Origin: DASWHK01 sp036398215
GTDB lineage: Bacteria; Acidobacteriota; UBA890
Direction: 5' to 3'
Length of the DNA: 20,674 nucleotides
Assembly (NCBI GenBank): GCA_036398215.1
Contig: DASWHK010000033.1
Span: 1 to 20,674 of the forward strand
How positions within the stretch are numbered: the stretch's first letter is position 1; each line of letters begins with the position of its first letter. Both the position numbers and the translations under genes were made by a program. A model generated the notes under the pieces. The model worked only from the letters and a program-made list of their open reading frames with translations, was not told where the DNA came from and did not search any database. This document shows positions 7,725-15,753 of the stretch, one piece after another.

Positions 7725-7749
7725 TTCACTAAACATGGTGTCTAGTGAA
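7725..7749. promoter_or_regulatory. Operator-like site 2 (TetR)
   Basis: TTCACTAAACATGGTGTC (7725-7742) repeats site 1 in the same orientation, 63 bp away start to start, about six DNA turns. In addition TTCACTA (7725-7731) and TAGTGAA (7743-7749) form a perfect 7-bp inverted repeat around an 11-base centre. It lies in the start region of the rightward operon. Confidence 0.55.
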
Positions 7750-7838
7750 AACTGCTGAGGGCAGGTCGGTAGGGAATCCACGTAGACGCCCGACCGTCGA
7801 TTCCGGGGGCGCCCACCCCTCACGAAGGAGAAACTCGA

Positions 7839-8612
7839 ATGCATTGGAAGCAAGCGGGGCTCGCAATCATCGTCGCGCTGGCGGCCCTACCCGTAACCCA
7901 TGCGACACCGCGGGCGCCGGAAGGGGTCTCCCGCTCCTGCGCCCTCGTTCTCGAGGTCGAGGTCTGCGTCTCGGCAGTCATGGATGGGACAACGGTGCGG
8001 GAGCTAAGCGTCACCGTTCCACTCCGACTGATCGAGGCCGGCCCGGCCGACGCCGAGATGTCGTGGCCGCCCAAGGAGCTGGCCGCCATCGCGCTGCCCG
8101 ACGACGCGCGTACGGCGCTCGGTATCGACCACCTGGGAATCAACTGGGAAGCACATGGCCATCCACCCGGTCCCTTCCTGACACCCCACTTCGACTTTCA
8201 CTTCTACAATATCGGCCGCGACGAGCTCGAAGCGCTGGACTGCGTCGACGAAACCAAGCCGACGAGCCTCCCGTCCGGCTACATGCTTCCGGACATTGAC
8301 GTCCCCGGGCTCGGCATGCTCCGTGGGCTGTGCGTACCGCGCATGGGGATGCACGCGATGCCGGAAGACGAGGTCGCAGCCGCCGAGCCGTTCCGCGCCA
8401 CGATGGTGATGGGCTACTACGGCGGCACGCCGATCTTCTTCGAGCCGATGGTGTCGCGCGCCCGTCTCCTCGAGAGGTCGGAGTTTGCACTGGCGCTGCC
8501 TCGCGTGGCGACGCTGCCGGACGGCGTCCGCTACCCGAGCGAGCTCGTCGCCGAATACCACGCCGCGGCGGATCAATACCGATTCGTGATGACGGGGTTT
8601 GACGGCCGATGA
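7839..8612 (+). CDS. Exported TTHB210-like (DUF5602-type) protein
   Basis: The 257-residue product has a signal peptide (hydrophobic 7-19, cleavage near VTHA 19-22). The body carries GHPPGPFLTPHFDFHFYNI (107-125), PSGYMLPDIDVPGLG (145-159), MGMH (169-172) and GGTPIFFEPM (195-204), which I recognise from the TTHB210-like/DUF5602 family. Its biochemical role is not established. The clustered conserved histidines (98, 106, 108, 117, 121, 172) and Glu202 would suit metal binding; this is inference. Cysteines at 34, 43, 135 and 165 could form disulfides after export. AAGGAG (7825-7830) is eight bases before the ATG. The stop overlaps the next start (ATGA), so the two products are probably made in step, and the gene is presumably controlled by the divergent TetR regulator. 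Confidence 0.65.
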   Translation: MHWKQAGLAIIVALAALPVTHATPRAPEGVSRSCALVLEVEVCVSAVMDGTTVRELSVTVPLRLIEAGPADAEMSWPPKELAAIALPDDARTALGIDHLGINWEAHGHPPGPFLTPHFDFHFYNIGRDELEALDCVDETKPTSLPSGYMLPDIDVPGLGMLRGLCVPRMGMHAMPEDEVAAAEPFRATMVMGYYGGTPIFFEPMVSRARLLERSEFALALPRVATLPDGVRYPSELVAEYHAAADQYRFVMTGFDGR

Positions 8613-9217
8613 AAGAACAAGCGTTCACGCCGAACATCATGACTGTTGTCCCCGAGCGCGTGACCGGCATCCGCAAGCTCTTCTTCCGCTGGGTGAGGAG
8701 CCAGTACGGCGGCATCGTCCCCGGTGTGTTTCAGGTCCTGGCCGTCGATTTGCGCGTCGCGCGTCCGGCCGGCGCCCTGTACCGCCACCTTCATCTGCGC
8801 AAGTCCTCGACGCTGAGCCGACTGCAGCGAGAGATGCTCGCCACGGTCGTCAACGGCAAGGTCGGCGGCGCACCCTGACTGGGCCTGCACACGGCGGCGG
8901 TTCGCCGCCTGACCGGCGATGAGCACCTCAGTGACGAGTTCGCCACCACCTGGCCGGAATACGACCTGGAACCCAAGACGCGGGCGTTGCTCGGCTACGC
9001 CAGCAAGCTGACCGAGGCGCCCGGCATGGTTGGCAAGGACGACATCCGCGCGCTAACGGACGCCGGATGGAGTGAACGGGAGATCTGGGAGATCACCGCT
9101 CTCACCTCCTTCTTCAACTTCAGCGGCCGGCTGGAGGCGGCCTCGGGTCTACCGCCCGACCAGATCCCCCCCGGTGCCGACTTTACAGAAGGACGCGCCG
9201 GCTCGCGGATGTGGTGA
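8609..9217 (+). CDS. AhpD/CMD-like peroxidase, candidate selenoprotein (in-frame TGA at codon 90)
   Basis: Read through one in-frame TGA (8876-8878), the frame gives 202 residues typical of the AhpD/carboxymuconolactone decarboxylase superfamily: LSRLQREMLATVVN (69-82) before the TGA, LGLHTAAVRRLTGD (91-104) and EPKTRALLGYASKLT (121-135), GWSEREIWEITALTSFFNF and RLEAASGLPP after it. Relative to M. tuberculosis AhpD (Glu118, Cys130, Cys133, His137), the TGA codon takes the place of peroxidatic Cys133, Glu75 is at -15 and His94 at +4, exactly as in AhpD; the resolving Cys is Gly87. No frameshift is needed. A hairpin with a GUU loop follows the TGA. I infer selenocysteine, hence a hydroperoxide-reducing or related redox enzyme. 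A true nonsense mutation is the alternative. The start overlaps the upstream stop (ATGA); ATG 8639 is a possible second start. Confidence 0.7.
8893..8909 (+). promoter_or_regulatory. SECIS-like hairpin after the in-frame TGA
   Basis: GGCGGCG (8893-8899), loop GTT (8900-8902) and CGCCGCC (8903-8909) form a perfect 7-bp stem. The loop begins 21 bases after the TGA. Bacterial SECIS elements as I know them are stem-loops just after the UGA, inside the coding region, with a G or GU in a small apical loop some 16-37 bases away; this fits. C8892 could bulge, with A8891-T8910 and C8890-G8911 adding two pairs. The same bases encode AAVRR in GC-rich codons, so part of the fit may be chance. Confidence 0.5.
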
Positions 9218-9338
9218 CCGCGACAAGGATCCCATCCGCCCTCTCGGTTTCACTGAACGGGGGGCGCCGAAATCGACAACGGCGCCGAGGCCACGCTCGA
9301 GTACGGGCTGCCGGCCCGCCGCCGGTCGGCCGCCACCG

Positions 9339-9458
9339 CAAGTGGGGTGGCGCCTCGAGCTTCCCCAGGGAACGCTTGATCGCGACCTCCCACACGACAA
9401 CGGCGCTCAGGTAGACCTGGTTGGCAGCGTTGGTGAGATGCCGCGCCAGGCGGACAGA
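9339..9458 (-). pseudogene. VapC/PIN-domain toxin fragment
   Basis: A 40-codon stretch reads DSVRLARHLTN then NQVYLSAVVVWEVAIK and RSLGKLEAPPHL, the part of VapC-type PIN ribonucleases between the first aspartate and the helical core. The N-terminal LLLDTHxxLW motif with the first catalytic Asp is absent in all three frames upstream, and after the fragment the frame turns into low-complexity Arg/Pro sequence without the later acidic residues. No antitoxin gene is present. The rest of the 406-base gap (9218-9623) shows no other gene. Confidence 0.5.
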
Positions 9459-9623
9459 ATCCAAGGCGAACGAGTCGGACGCGAAGCAGGGGATAAGCGC
9501 CTTCGATGAACGACACACCAGTCTGTCCGAATCTTCCCAAATGAGAGGGCCACTACCCCAGAAACTGGGATATCGATCTCTGGAAGAGTGCCAGGATGCT
9601 CCGGGCTCAGGCGCGGTCGGCTA

Positions 9624-12101
9624 TCAGTGCCGGAGCGCGACCATCGGATCGACGCGCGCCGCGCGGCGCGCTGGCACGAGGTTGGCGAGCAGGGCGACGA
9701 GCAGCAGGGTGGCGACGGCGGCCCCGAAGGCGATCGCATCAGTGGGCCCGATGCCGTACAGGACGCTGGCCAGGACGCGACCGGCAAGCAGCGACAGAAG
9801 GGTGCCGGCGCCGATGCCTAGGACCACCAGCACCATGCCCCGGGTGACGACGAGCGCGAGCACCCGCCGGGTCTCGGCGCCGAGGGCCATGCGGATGCCG
9901 ATCTCGTGGGTGCGGCGGCTCACCGCGTAGCCGATCACGCCGTACAGGCCGACGCCGGCGAGCGCCAGGGCGAGCGCCGCGAAGAGCCCGATCAGGAGGG
10001 CCCCCGCGCGCACCGGAAAGAGCGTCACGTCGACCAGCTCGCGCAGCGGCGCGGTGTCCAGGAAGACCAGCTCCGGGTCGATCGACAGGAACACCCGCTC
10101 GAGGTCGGCGAGCTGTGCGGCGGCAGGCTCGCGGGTGCGCACCAGGAAGGCCGCGTAGGTGGTGCGGCCGGCGGGGAAGGGGTAGTGCAGGTAGGGCGTC
10201 GGCGCCTCGCCGACCGTGCGCGTCTTGTAGTCTTCGACGACGCCGACGATTCGCACCTCGGGGCCGGCGAGCTCGTTGCGGAAGCTCTTGCCGATGGCGC
10301 TGTTGCCGGGCCAGAAGCGCTCGGCGAAGGCGCGGGTCACGACCGTGACGCGGCGGTCCTCGGCGTCGGCCGGCACCAGGAGTCGGCCCTCCAGCAGCCG
10401 CACCTGCAGCGTGTCGAAGTAGCCGGCGTCGACGTAGGCGCCGCCGATGACATAGGGGCGGTCTTCCGCGGAGCTTTGATGGCCGTCGATGTAAACGGCC
10501 CAGTTGTTGTCGTTGATCGACATCGGCGCCCGGGAGGTGAGCGCCACCGCCTCGACCCCGGGGTGATCGAGAAGCCGTGCCCGGGCGGTGTCGAAGAAGA
10601 CCGCGGCATCGTCGCCGTCGTACCCGAACATGTCGAGCGCCACGGTGTAATGCGACGTGTTGTCGGCGTCGAAGCCGAGCTCGGTGCGCTGCGCCGATGC
10701 CAGGCTGCGCACCAGCAGCGCGCCGCCCACCAGCAGCACCATCGAGATCGCCACCTGGGTTACCACCAGCGCGTCGCGCAGCTCGAAGCGGCCGGCCCGG
10801 CCCGCGTCGCCGGCACCGGCGCCCTTGAGCGCCGGGACCAGGTCGGGTCGCGAGGCGCGCAGCGACGGCGCCAGGCCGAAGACGACGCTGGTGAGGGCCG
10901 AGGCCGCCAGGGTGAAGGCGAAAACCCGAGCGTCGACGCTGAAATCGACGCCCAGGTCGATCGGCAAGGGCGGCTGGATGGCGGCGATCACACGCGTCGC
11001 GAAGACGGCGACCGCGAAACCCGCGCCGCCGCCGGCCAGCGCCAGCAGCAGGCTCTCGGTGAGCAACTGGCGGACCAGCCGCGCGCGCCCGGCCCCCAGC
11101 GCCAGGCGCACCGCCACCTCCTTGCGCCGCGCCGCCGCCCTCGCCAGCAGCATGTTGGCGATGTTGGCGCAGGCCACCAGCAGGACCAGCCCGACGACGC
11201 CGAGGATCAACATCCCGGCGGGCGCCAGATAGCCGTCGAAATCGGGGTTGAAGCGCACCTCGGCCGTGGGCAGGACGGTCACCGTCTGGCGCTCGTTGGT
11301 CTCGGGGTGCTCCTCGGCGAGCTGCGCCATGATCCCGGCAAGCTCGGCCTGCGCCCCCGCGGCGTCGAAGCCGTCGCCCAGACGGCCTCGCATCCACAGC
11401 CAGCGGGTCCCGCGGCGGGTCAGCCGCGTATCGCCGGTCGGCGAGGGCACGCTGCTCTGATTGCCTACCGGCTCGAGCTCCTCGACCATGGTGACCGGCA
11501 CCCACAGCTGCGCGGCCACCGCGGGAAGCATGCCGCCGAAGCCCGGGGGCGCGACGCCGACGACCGCGTAGGGGGTGCCGTTGATCCGCAGGGTCTGGCC
11601 GAGGACGCCGGGGTCCGCCGCGAAGCGCGACTCCCAGAAGGCGTGGCTGAGGACGGCTACCGGGTGGGTGAGCTCGGTCTCCAGCTCCTCCGGCAGGAAG
11701 GCGCGGCCGAGCGCCGGCCGCACGCCGAGCACCTCGAAGTAGTTGTCCGAGACCAGCTCGCCGACGACAATCTCCGAGCTGCTGTCGCGCGCCAGGTTGG
11801 CGAAGAAGTTGGTATAGGCGATCAGCCCGTCGAGCGAGCGGGCCCGCTCCCGCAGGTCGAGGTAGTCGAGCCACGAGCTGCTGTCGTGGCCGGTACCGAT
11901 CTGTCCCCGGCGGTAGACGTCGATCAGCTCCTCGGGCCGCTCGACGGGCAGCGGACGCAGCAGCGCGGCGTTCACGACGCTGAAGATCGTCGCGTTGACG
12001 CCAACGCCGAGCGCCAGCGTGATCGTCGCGATGGCGGTGAAACCGGGCGCCGAGCGCAGCGTCCGGAAGGCGTAGCGCAGGTCTTGAGCGAAGGTGTTCA
12101 C
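9624..12101 (-). CDS. Orphan MacB/FtsX-type ABC permease (ADOP family)
   Basis: The 825-residue product begins MNTFAQDLRYAFRTLRSAPGF and contains two copies of the MacB periplasmic-core plus FtsX permease arrangement. The first half has a TM near residue 25, a large periplasmic domain (about 50-270) and ILGVVGLVLLVACANIANML; the second half has another periplasmic domain after about 460 and ends with TM pairs and LVPARRAARVDPMVALRH. This is the layout of the acidobacterial duplicated orphan permease family, whose members lack a paired ATPase gene; none is adjacent here. Function and substrate are unknown; related MacB-type systems transmit force to the periplasm rather than move substrates through the membrane. 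The start is GTG 12101 with AGGAG five bases upstream. It follows the FadJ gene by 41 bases and may share its transcript. Confidence 0.88.
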   Translation of the reverse strand: MNTFAQDLRYAFRTLRSAPGFTAIATITLALGVGVNATIFSVVNAALLRPLPVERPEELIDVYRRGQIGTGHDSSSWLDYLDLRERARSLDGLIAYTNFFANLARDSSSEIVVGELVSDNYFEVLGVRPALGRAFLPEELETELTHPVAVLSHAFWESRFAADPGVLGQTLRINGTPYAVVGVAPPGFGGMLPAVAAQLWVPVTMVEELEPVGNQSSVPSPTGDTRLTRRGTRWLWMRGRLGDGFDAAGAQAELAGIMAQLAEEHPETNERQTVTVLPTAEVRFNPDFDGYLAPAGMLILGVVGLVLLVACANIANMLLARAAARRKEVAVRLALGAGRARLVRQLLTESLLLALAGGGAGFAVAVFATRVIAAIQPPLPIDLGVDFSVDARVFAFTLAASALTSVVFGLAPSLRASRPDLVPALKGAGAGDAGRAGRFELRDALVVTQVAISMVLLVGGALLVRSLASAQRTELGFDADNTSHYTVALDMFGYDGDDAAVFFDTARARLLDHPGVEAVALTSRAPMSINDNNWAVYIDGHQSSAEDRPYVIGGAYVDAGYFDTLQVRLLEGRLLVPADAEDRRVTVVTRAFAERFWPGNSAIGKSFRNELAGPEVRIVGVVEDYKTRTVGEAPTPYLHYPFPAGRTTYAAFLVRTREPAAAQLADLERVFLSIDPELVFLDTAPLRELVDVTLFPVRAGALLIGLFAALALALAGVGLYGVIGYAVSRRTHEIGIRMALGAETRRVLALVVTRGMVLVVLGIGAGTLLSLLAGRVLASVLYGIGPTDAIAFGAAVATLLLVALLANLVPARRAARVDPMVALRH

Positions 12102-12142
12102 GTGATCTCCTCTCGCGAGTCGGCGTGCTGACGCAGCGCGGC

Positions 12143-14248
12143 TTACAGGTCGGCGAATCCCTTGCCCTGCTCGGCCAGCTCCTCGAGCAGCTCGGCCGGC
12201 GCCAGCAAGTCGCCGTGCTCGGCCTGCAGCTCGACCAGCTTGTCGTAGATGGTGCGGACGCCCATCGTGTCGGCCCAGAACATCGGGCCGCCCTTGTGGC
12301 GCGGGAAGCCGTAGCCGTGCAGCCAGACGACGTCGATGTCGCCGGCGCGGATCGCGATCCCCTCGTCGAGCAGCTTGGCGCCCTCGTTGACCAGCGGGTA
12401 CAGGCAGCGCTCGATGATCTCGGCATCGCTGAAGGTGCGTCGCTGGATGCCGAGCTTCTCGGAGGTCTCGACGATCATCGCCTCGATCTCGGGGTCGGGG
12501 ATCGGCGTGCGGTCGCCCTTCTGGTAGCGGTACCAGCCGGCGCCGGTCTTCTGGCCGAGCCTGTCCATCTCGACGATGCGGTCCTCGATGTCCGAGTAGC
12601 GCTCGCCCGCCGGCCGCCGCGCGGCCTGGTGCTTGCGGATCAGGTAGCCGACGCCGAGCCCGGCCATGTCGAGCATCGTGAACGGGCCCATCGGAAAGCC
12701 GAAGTCGCAGATGGCCTTGTCAACCTCCTGCGGCAGGGCGCCCTCTTCGAGGACGAAGTAGGCCTCGCGCAAGTAGGCGAGCAGCATGCGGTTGCCGACG
12801 AAGCCCTCGCAGACGCCGACCACGACGCCGGTCTTCTTGAGTTGCTGGGCCAGCGCCAACGCCGTGGCGACGACGTCCTTGGCGGTCTGGTCGCCGCGGA
12901 CGATCTCCAGCAGCCGCATGACGTGCGCCGGCGAAAAGAAGTGCAGGCCGAGGACGTCGCCGGGCCGCCCGGTGGCGGCGGCGATCTCGTCGACGTCGAG
13001 CGTCGAGGTGTTGGTCGCCAGAATGGCGCCGGCTCGGCAGACCTCGTCGAGACGGGCGAAGACCTTCTTCTTGAGGCCCATGTCCTCGAAGACCGCCTCG
13101 ACGACCAGGTCGGCGTCGGCCATGTCGGCGTAGTCGAGGGTCCCGGCGATCGTCGAGACCAGCAGGTCGCGATCCTCTTGCGAGATTCGCCCCTTCGCGA
13201 GCGACGAATCGTAGGTCTGCTCGATCTTCTCGAGTCCGGCGTCGAGGGCCTCCTGGTCGACCTCGAGGACGCGCACCGGGATGCCGGCGTTGGCGAAGGC
13301 CATCGCGATCCCCTGTCCCATCGTTCCGCAGCCGATCACCCCGGCCTTCTTGACCTCCCGGGTCGGCGTGTCCCTGGGGATGTCGGGGATCTTGGCGACC
13401 TCGCGCTCGGCGAAGAACGCGTGGCGCATCGCCTGGGACTGCTCGGAGGCGAGAAGGCGGTCGAAGATCACCCGCTCGGCCTTCATGCCCTCTTCGAAGG
13501 GGAGGTTGGTGGCGTTCTCGATCGAATCGATGGCCGCCAGCGGCGCCTCGAGGCCGCGCGCCCGCCGCGCCGTCTCCTTGCGGTACTGGGCGAAGATCTC
13601 GTCCTTGCCGCGCGCCGCCTCGACGCGCTCGTTCTGGTCGCGCGTGCGCCGCGGGCCGCCCCCGGCGGTGATCAGCTTCTTGGCGTACAGCACGCCGGCG
13701 GCGGCCGGCTCCCCCTCGAACAGCTCGTCGACGAGGCCGATCTCGTGCGCCTTCGGCGCCGGGTTGAGCTTGCCCTGGACAATGAGATCGAGGGCCGCCG
13801 GCACGCCCACGAGCCGTGGCAGCCGCTGCGTCCCGCCCGCCCCCGGGATGATGCCGAGCGTCACCTCGGGCAGCCCGAGGCGGGCGTCGATGCCGGCGAT
13901 CCTGTAGTGGCAGCCGAGCGCCAGCTCGCAGCCGCCGCCGGCCGCGACCCCGTGGATTGCCGCGACCACCGGCTTGCCGGCGCCCTCGATCGCGTCGATC
14001 ACTTCGCTGAGCGTCGGGGGCGTGAACGCCAGCTCGGAGCCGAACTCCTTGATGTCGGCACCGGCCGAGAACATGCGCCCGCCGCCATGGATGACGATCG
14101 CCAGCACCTCCGGATCGCTAAGCGCTTCCTGCAGCCGGGCGTGGATCCCCTCGCGGACCGCGTGCCCGAGGCCGTTGACCGGCGGGCTGTCGATGGCGAT
14201 GACGCCGACGGCGCCTTTCCTGGAGTACTGGGTTGGGTCGTCGCTCAT
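12143..14248 (-). CDS. fadJ: 3-hydroxyacyl-CoA dehydrogenase/enoyl-CoA hydratase (FadJ/FadB-like)
   Basis: The 701-residue two-enzyme protein performs hydration of enoyl-CoA and NAD-dependent oxidation of 3-hydroxyacyl-CoA in beta-oxidation, in the cytoplasm. The crotonase part (about 1-190) has the SAGAD oxyanion loop (61-65) and both catalytic glutamates, Glu108 in GGGCELALG and Glu128 in LPEVTLGIIPG. The dehydrogenase part has the NAD loop GCGTMG (306-311), catalytic His436 in GLHFFSPAHVM, Glu448, and GFVGNRML (482-489), then two C-terminal helical domains to about 690. All key residues are present. The frame stays open far upstream, but ATG 14248, preceded by GAGGTGAGC, begins the family's usual N-terminus. 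No thiolase, acyl-CoA dehydrogenase or other pathway gene is in the window, so FadB/FadJ/FadN-type assignment is uncertain. Confidence 0.88.
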   Translation of the reverse strand: MSDDPTQYSRKGAVGVIAIDSPPVNGLGHAVREGIHARLQEALSDPEVLAIVIHGGGRMFSAGADIKEFGSELAFTPPTLSEVIDAIEGAGKPVVAAIHGVAAGGGCELALGCHYRIAGIDARLGLPEVTLGIIPGAGGTQRLPRLVGVPAALDLIVQGKLNPAPKAHEIGLVDELFEGEPAAAGVLYAKKLITAGGGPRRTRDQNERVEAARGKDEIFAQYRKETARRARGLEAPLAAIDSIENATNLPFEEGMKAERVIFDRLLASEQSQAMRHAFFAEREVAKIPDIPRDTPTREVKKAGVIGCGTMGQGIAMAFANAGIPVRVLEVDQEALDAGLEKIEQTYDSSLAKGRISQEDRDLLVSTIAGTLDYADMADADLVVEAVFEDMGLKKKVFARLDEVCRAGAILATNTSTLDVDEIAAATGRPGDVLGLHFFSPAHVMRLLEIVRGDQTAKDVVATALALAQQLKKTGVVVGVCEGFVGNRMLLAYLREAYFVLEEGALPQEVDKAICDFGFPMGPFTMLDMAGLGVGYLIRKHQAARRPAGERYSDIEDRIVEMDRLGQKTGAGWYRYQKGDRTPIPDPEIEAMIVETSEKLGIQRRTFSDAEIIERCLYPLVNEGAKLLDEGIAIRAGDIDVVWLHGYGFPRHKGGPMFWADTMGVRTIYDKLVELQAEHGDLLAPAELLEELAEQGKGFADL

Positions 14249-14319
14249 GCTCACCTCGTTCGAGCCTCCGTCGCCGCAAGGTCCACGCGCCAAACTCGTC
14301 TCACTTCCCCCACGGCCGG

Positions 14320-15753
14320 CTAGAGGCGCGGCAATGCGATGACCATTGTGCGCACGACGGACGTCTCGCCCGTTTCCGTCCAGGCCAGGACCAGCCGCTC
14401 GCCGCTGCGCACGATCTGCGGGAAGCCGCTGGCGCGATCGGATCCGGTCGTCGCCACGACGTGGCGCTTGCCGAGGCTGCCATCGACGCCGACCGTCTGC
14501 ATGAGGATGTCCGCCCCGCTGCCGTGGGCCGCTACCCAGGTGATCGCAACGCGCGAGTCGTCGAGCCAGGCAACGTCGACGCGACCGATCGGGATCGGCG
14601 TCGCGGCGGCGCTGGCCGCCGCCAGCCCCGCCACCTCGCGCGGGCTGCTGGGGTCGATCGCCGCCGCGCTGGCACGATCGATGAGGATCGGCGGCGAGAA
14701 CGATGCTCCCGCATCGCGCGTGAAGGCGAGCTTTACCTCGGGATCGCCCTGGCGCAGCGAGAACCAGACGATCGCGCCGGCCTCCCCCCGGCCGGCGATG
14801 GCGGGTCCGTTCACCGGGCAGCCGGGGATCTGCCAGTCGTCGTGCGAGACACGCACCGGCTCCTGCCAGCCCTCGTTCGTGCGACGGACGCTCCAGATGT
14901 CGCGGACCTCCGTGTCCGATCGGTCGCGGTAGACGGCCACCAGGGCGTCGCCGACCCGAGCGGCGGAGGTCTGGCAGCACTCGCAGATGCGCGGGTCCAG
15001 CAGGGCTTCGGGGCCCTGCTTGCCGTCGCCGTCGAAGCGCGCCGCGCGCAGCGTCATCTCGCGGCGCGCTTCCTCGCCGGCGAACTCGCGCCCGTCGAGC
15101 CAGATCGCGGTGAAGCCGCCGCCTGGCTCCGCCACCAGCGACACGAAGCCGTGCTCGGTTCGGGTGCCGTCGGCGTGGGGAACGACGGGCGCGGACCAGC
15201 TCGCGCCGCCGTCGCGTGAGCGGACGATGTTGATGTCGTAGCTGGTGCCCGGCCCGCCGTTTCGGCGCAGCCAGTGGGCGGCGAGCGTCCCGCCGCTCTC
15301 GACGATCGCCGGGAAGTCGGCCCAATTGACGAAGAAGTCGTCGCCCTCGGCGATGGTGCGCGGCGCCGACCAGGCGTCGCCGTCGAGCGTCGCGAAGCGC
15401 AGGGCGAAACGTCCCCGCCGCGTCGATGCGGGGGCGGCGCCTTCCTCTCTGGCGGCCTCGAGCCAGCTCATGTACACGCGACCATCGGCGGCGGCGAACA
15501 GGTTGGGCTGCCCGCTCCTCGGCTCCGCGGGCGAGGCGATCTCGACGCCCAGCCCGGCGCCCGCCGGCGAGGCTTCGGTTACCGGCGTATCGCCCGCACC
15601 CGCACCGGCGTGTTCGGAGCCGGCGTCGGCTGCCGGCGCCTCGGCGGCCGGCTCATCGTTCGAGCCGGCACCGGCGCAGCCGCCGAGCGTCAGGCCACCG
15701 GCGAGCGCCAGGGTGCAGGCAAACAGGAGAACGGAGGGTCGATGTGTACGCAT
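14320..15753 (-). CDS. BNR-repeat (sialidase-fold) lipoprotein with CxCC cluster
   Basis: The 477-residue product has a lipoprotein signal peptide with lipobox LGGC (Cys26), then an Ala/Glu/Gly-rich linker to about 68. The body looks like a beta-propeller with Asp-box motifs SRDGGASWSAP (179-189) and TRDAGASFSPP (345-355). It lacks features that would identify a working sialidase. A conserved-looking segment DPRICECCQTS (253-263) with Cys257, 259 and 260, followed by VAVYRDRSDTEVRDI and WQIPGCPVNGPA (Cys312), matches an uncharacterised family I have seen under the label sialidase family protein. The cysteines might bind metal or form disulfides. It lies 134 bases downstream of cusA on the same strand, so a link to copper or silver handling is possible. 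ATG 15753 is chosen because it starts the signal peptide and has GAGG eight bases upstream. Confidence 0.7.
   Translation of the reverse strand: MRTHRPSVLLFACTLALAGGLTLGGCAGAGSNDEPAAEAPAADAGSEHAGAGAGDTPVTEASPAGAGLGVEIASPAEPRSGQPNLFAAADGRVYMSWLEAAREEGAAPASTRRGRFALRFATLDGDAWSAPRTIAEGDDFFVNWADFPAIVESGGTLAAHWLRRNGGPGTSYDINIVRSRDGGASWSAPVVPHADGTRTEHGFVSLVAEPGGGFTAIWLDGREFAGEEARREMTLRAARFDGDGKQGPEALLDPRICECCQTSAARVGDALVAVYRDRSDTEVRDIWSVRRTNEGWQEPVRVSHDDWQIPGCPVNGPAIAGRGEAGAIVWFSLRQGDPEVKLAFTRDAGASFSPPILIDRASAAAIDPSSPREVAGLAAASAAATPIPIGRVDVAWLDDSRVAITWVAAHGSGADILMQTVGVDGSLGKRHVVATTGSDRASGFPQIVRSGERLVLAWTETGETSVVRTMVIALPRL

Noticed and set aside
7658..7729. Longer N-terminus for the TetR protein from 7729
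   Set aside because: It would translate through the predicted promoter and operator site 1, and the extra residues are outside the family pattern.
8860..8900. A frameshift as the explanation for the split AhpD-like gene
   Set aside because: Both halves are in the same frame (8987 and 8609 differ by a multiple of three); only the TGA separates them, and the other frames give no family motif.
12143..15325. A 1060-codon minus-strand frame covering fadJ and much of the lipoprotein gene
   Set aside because: Only the part from ATG 14248 encodes the crotonase/dehydrogenase; the upstream portion is Arg-rich shadow of the lipoprotein gene in another frame.
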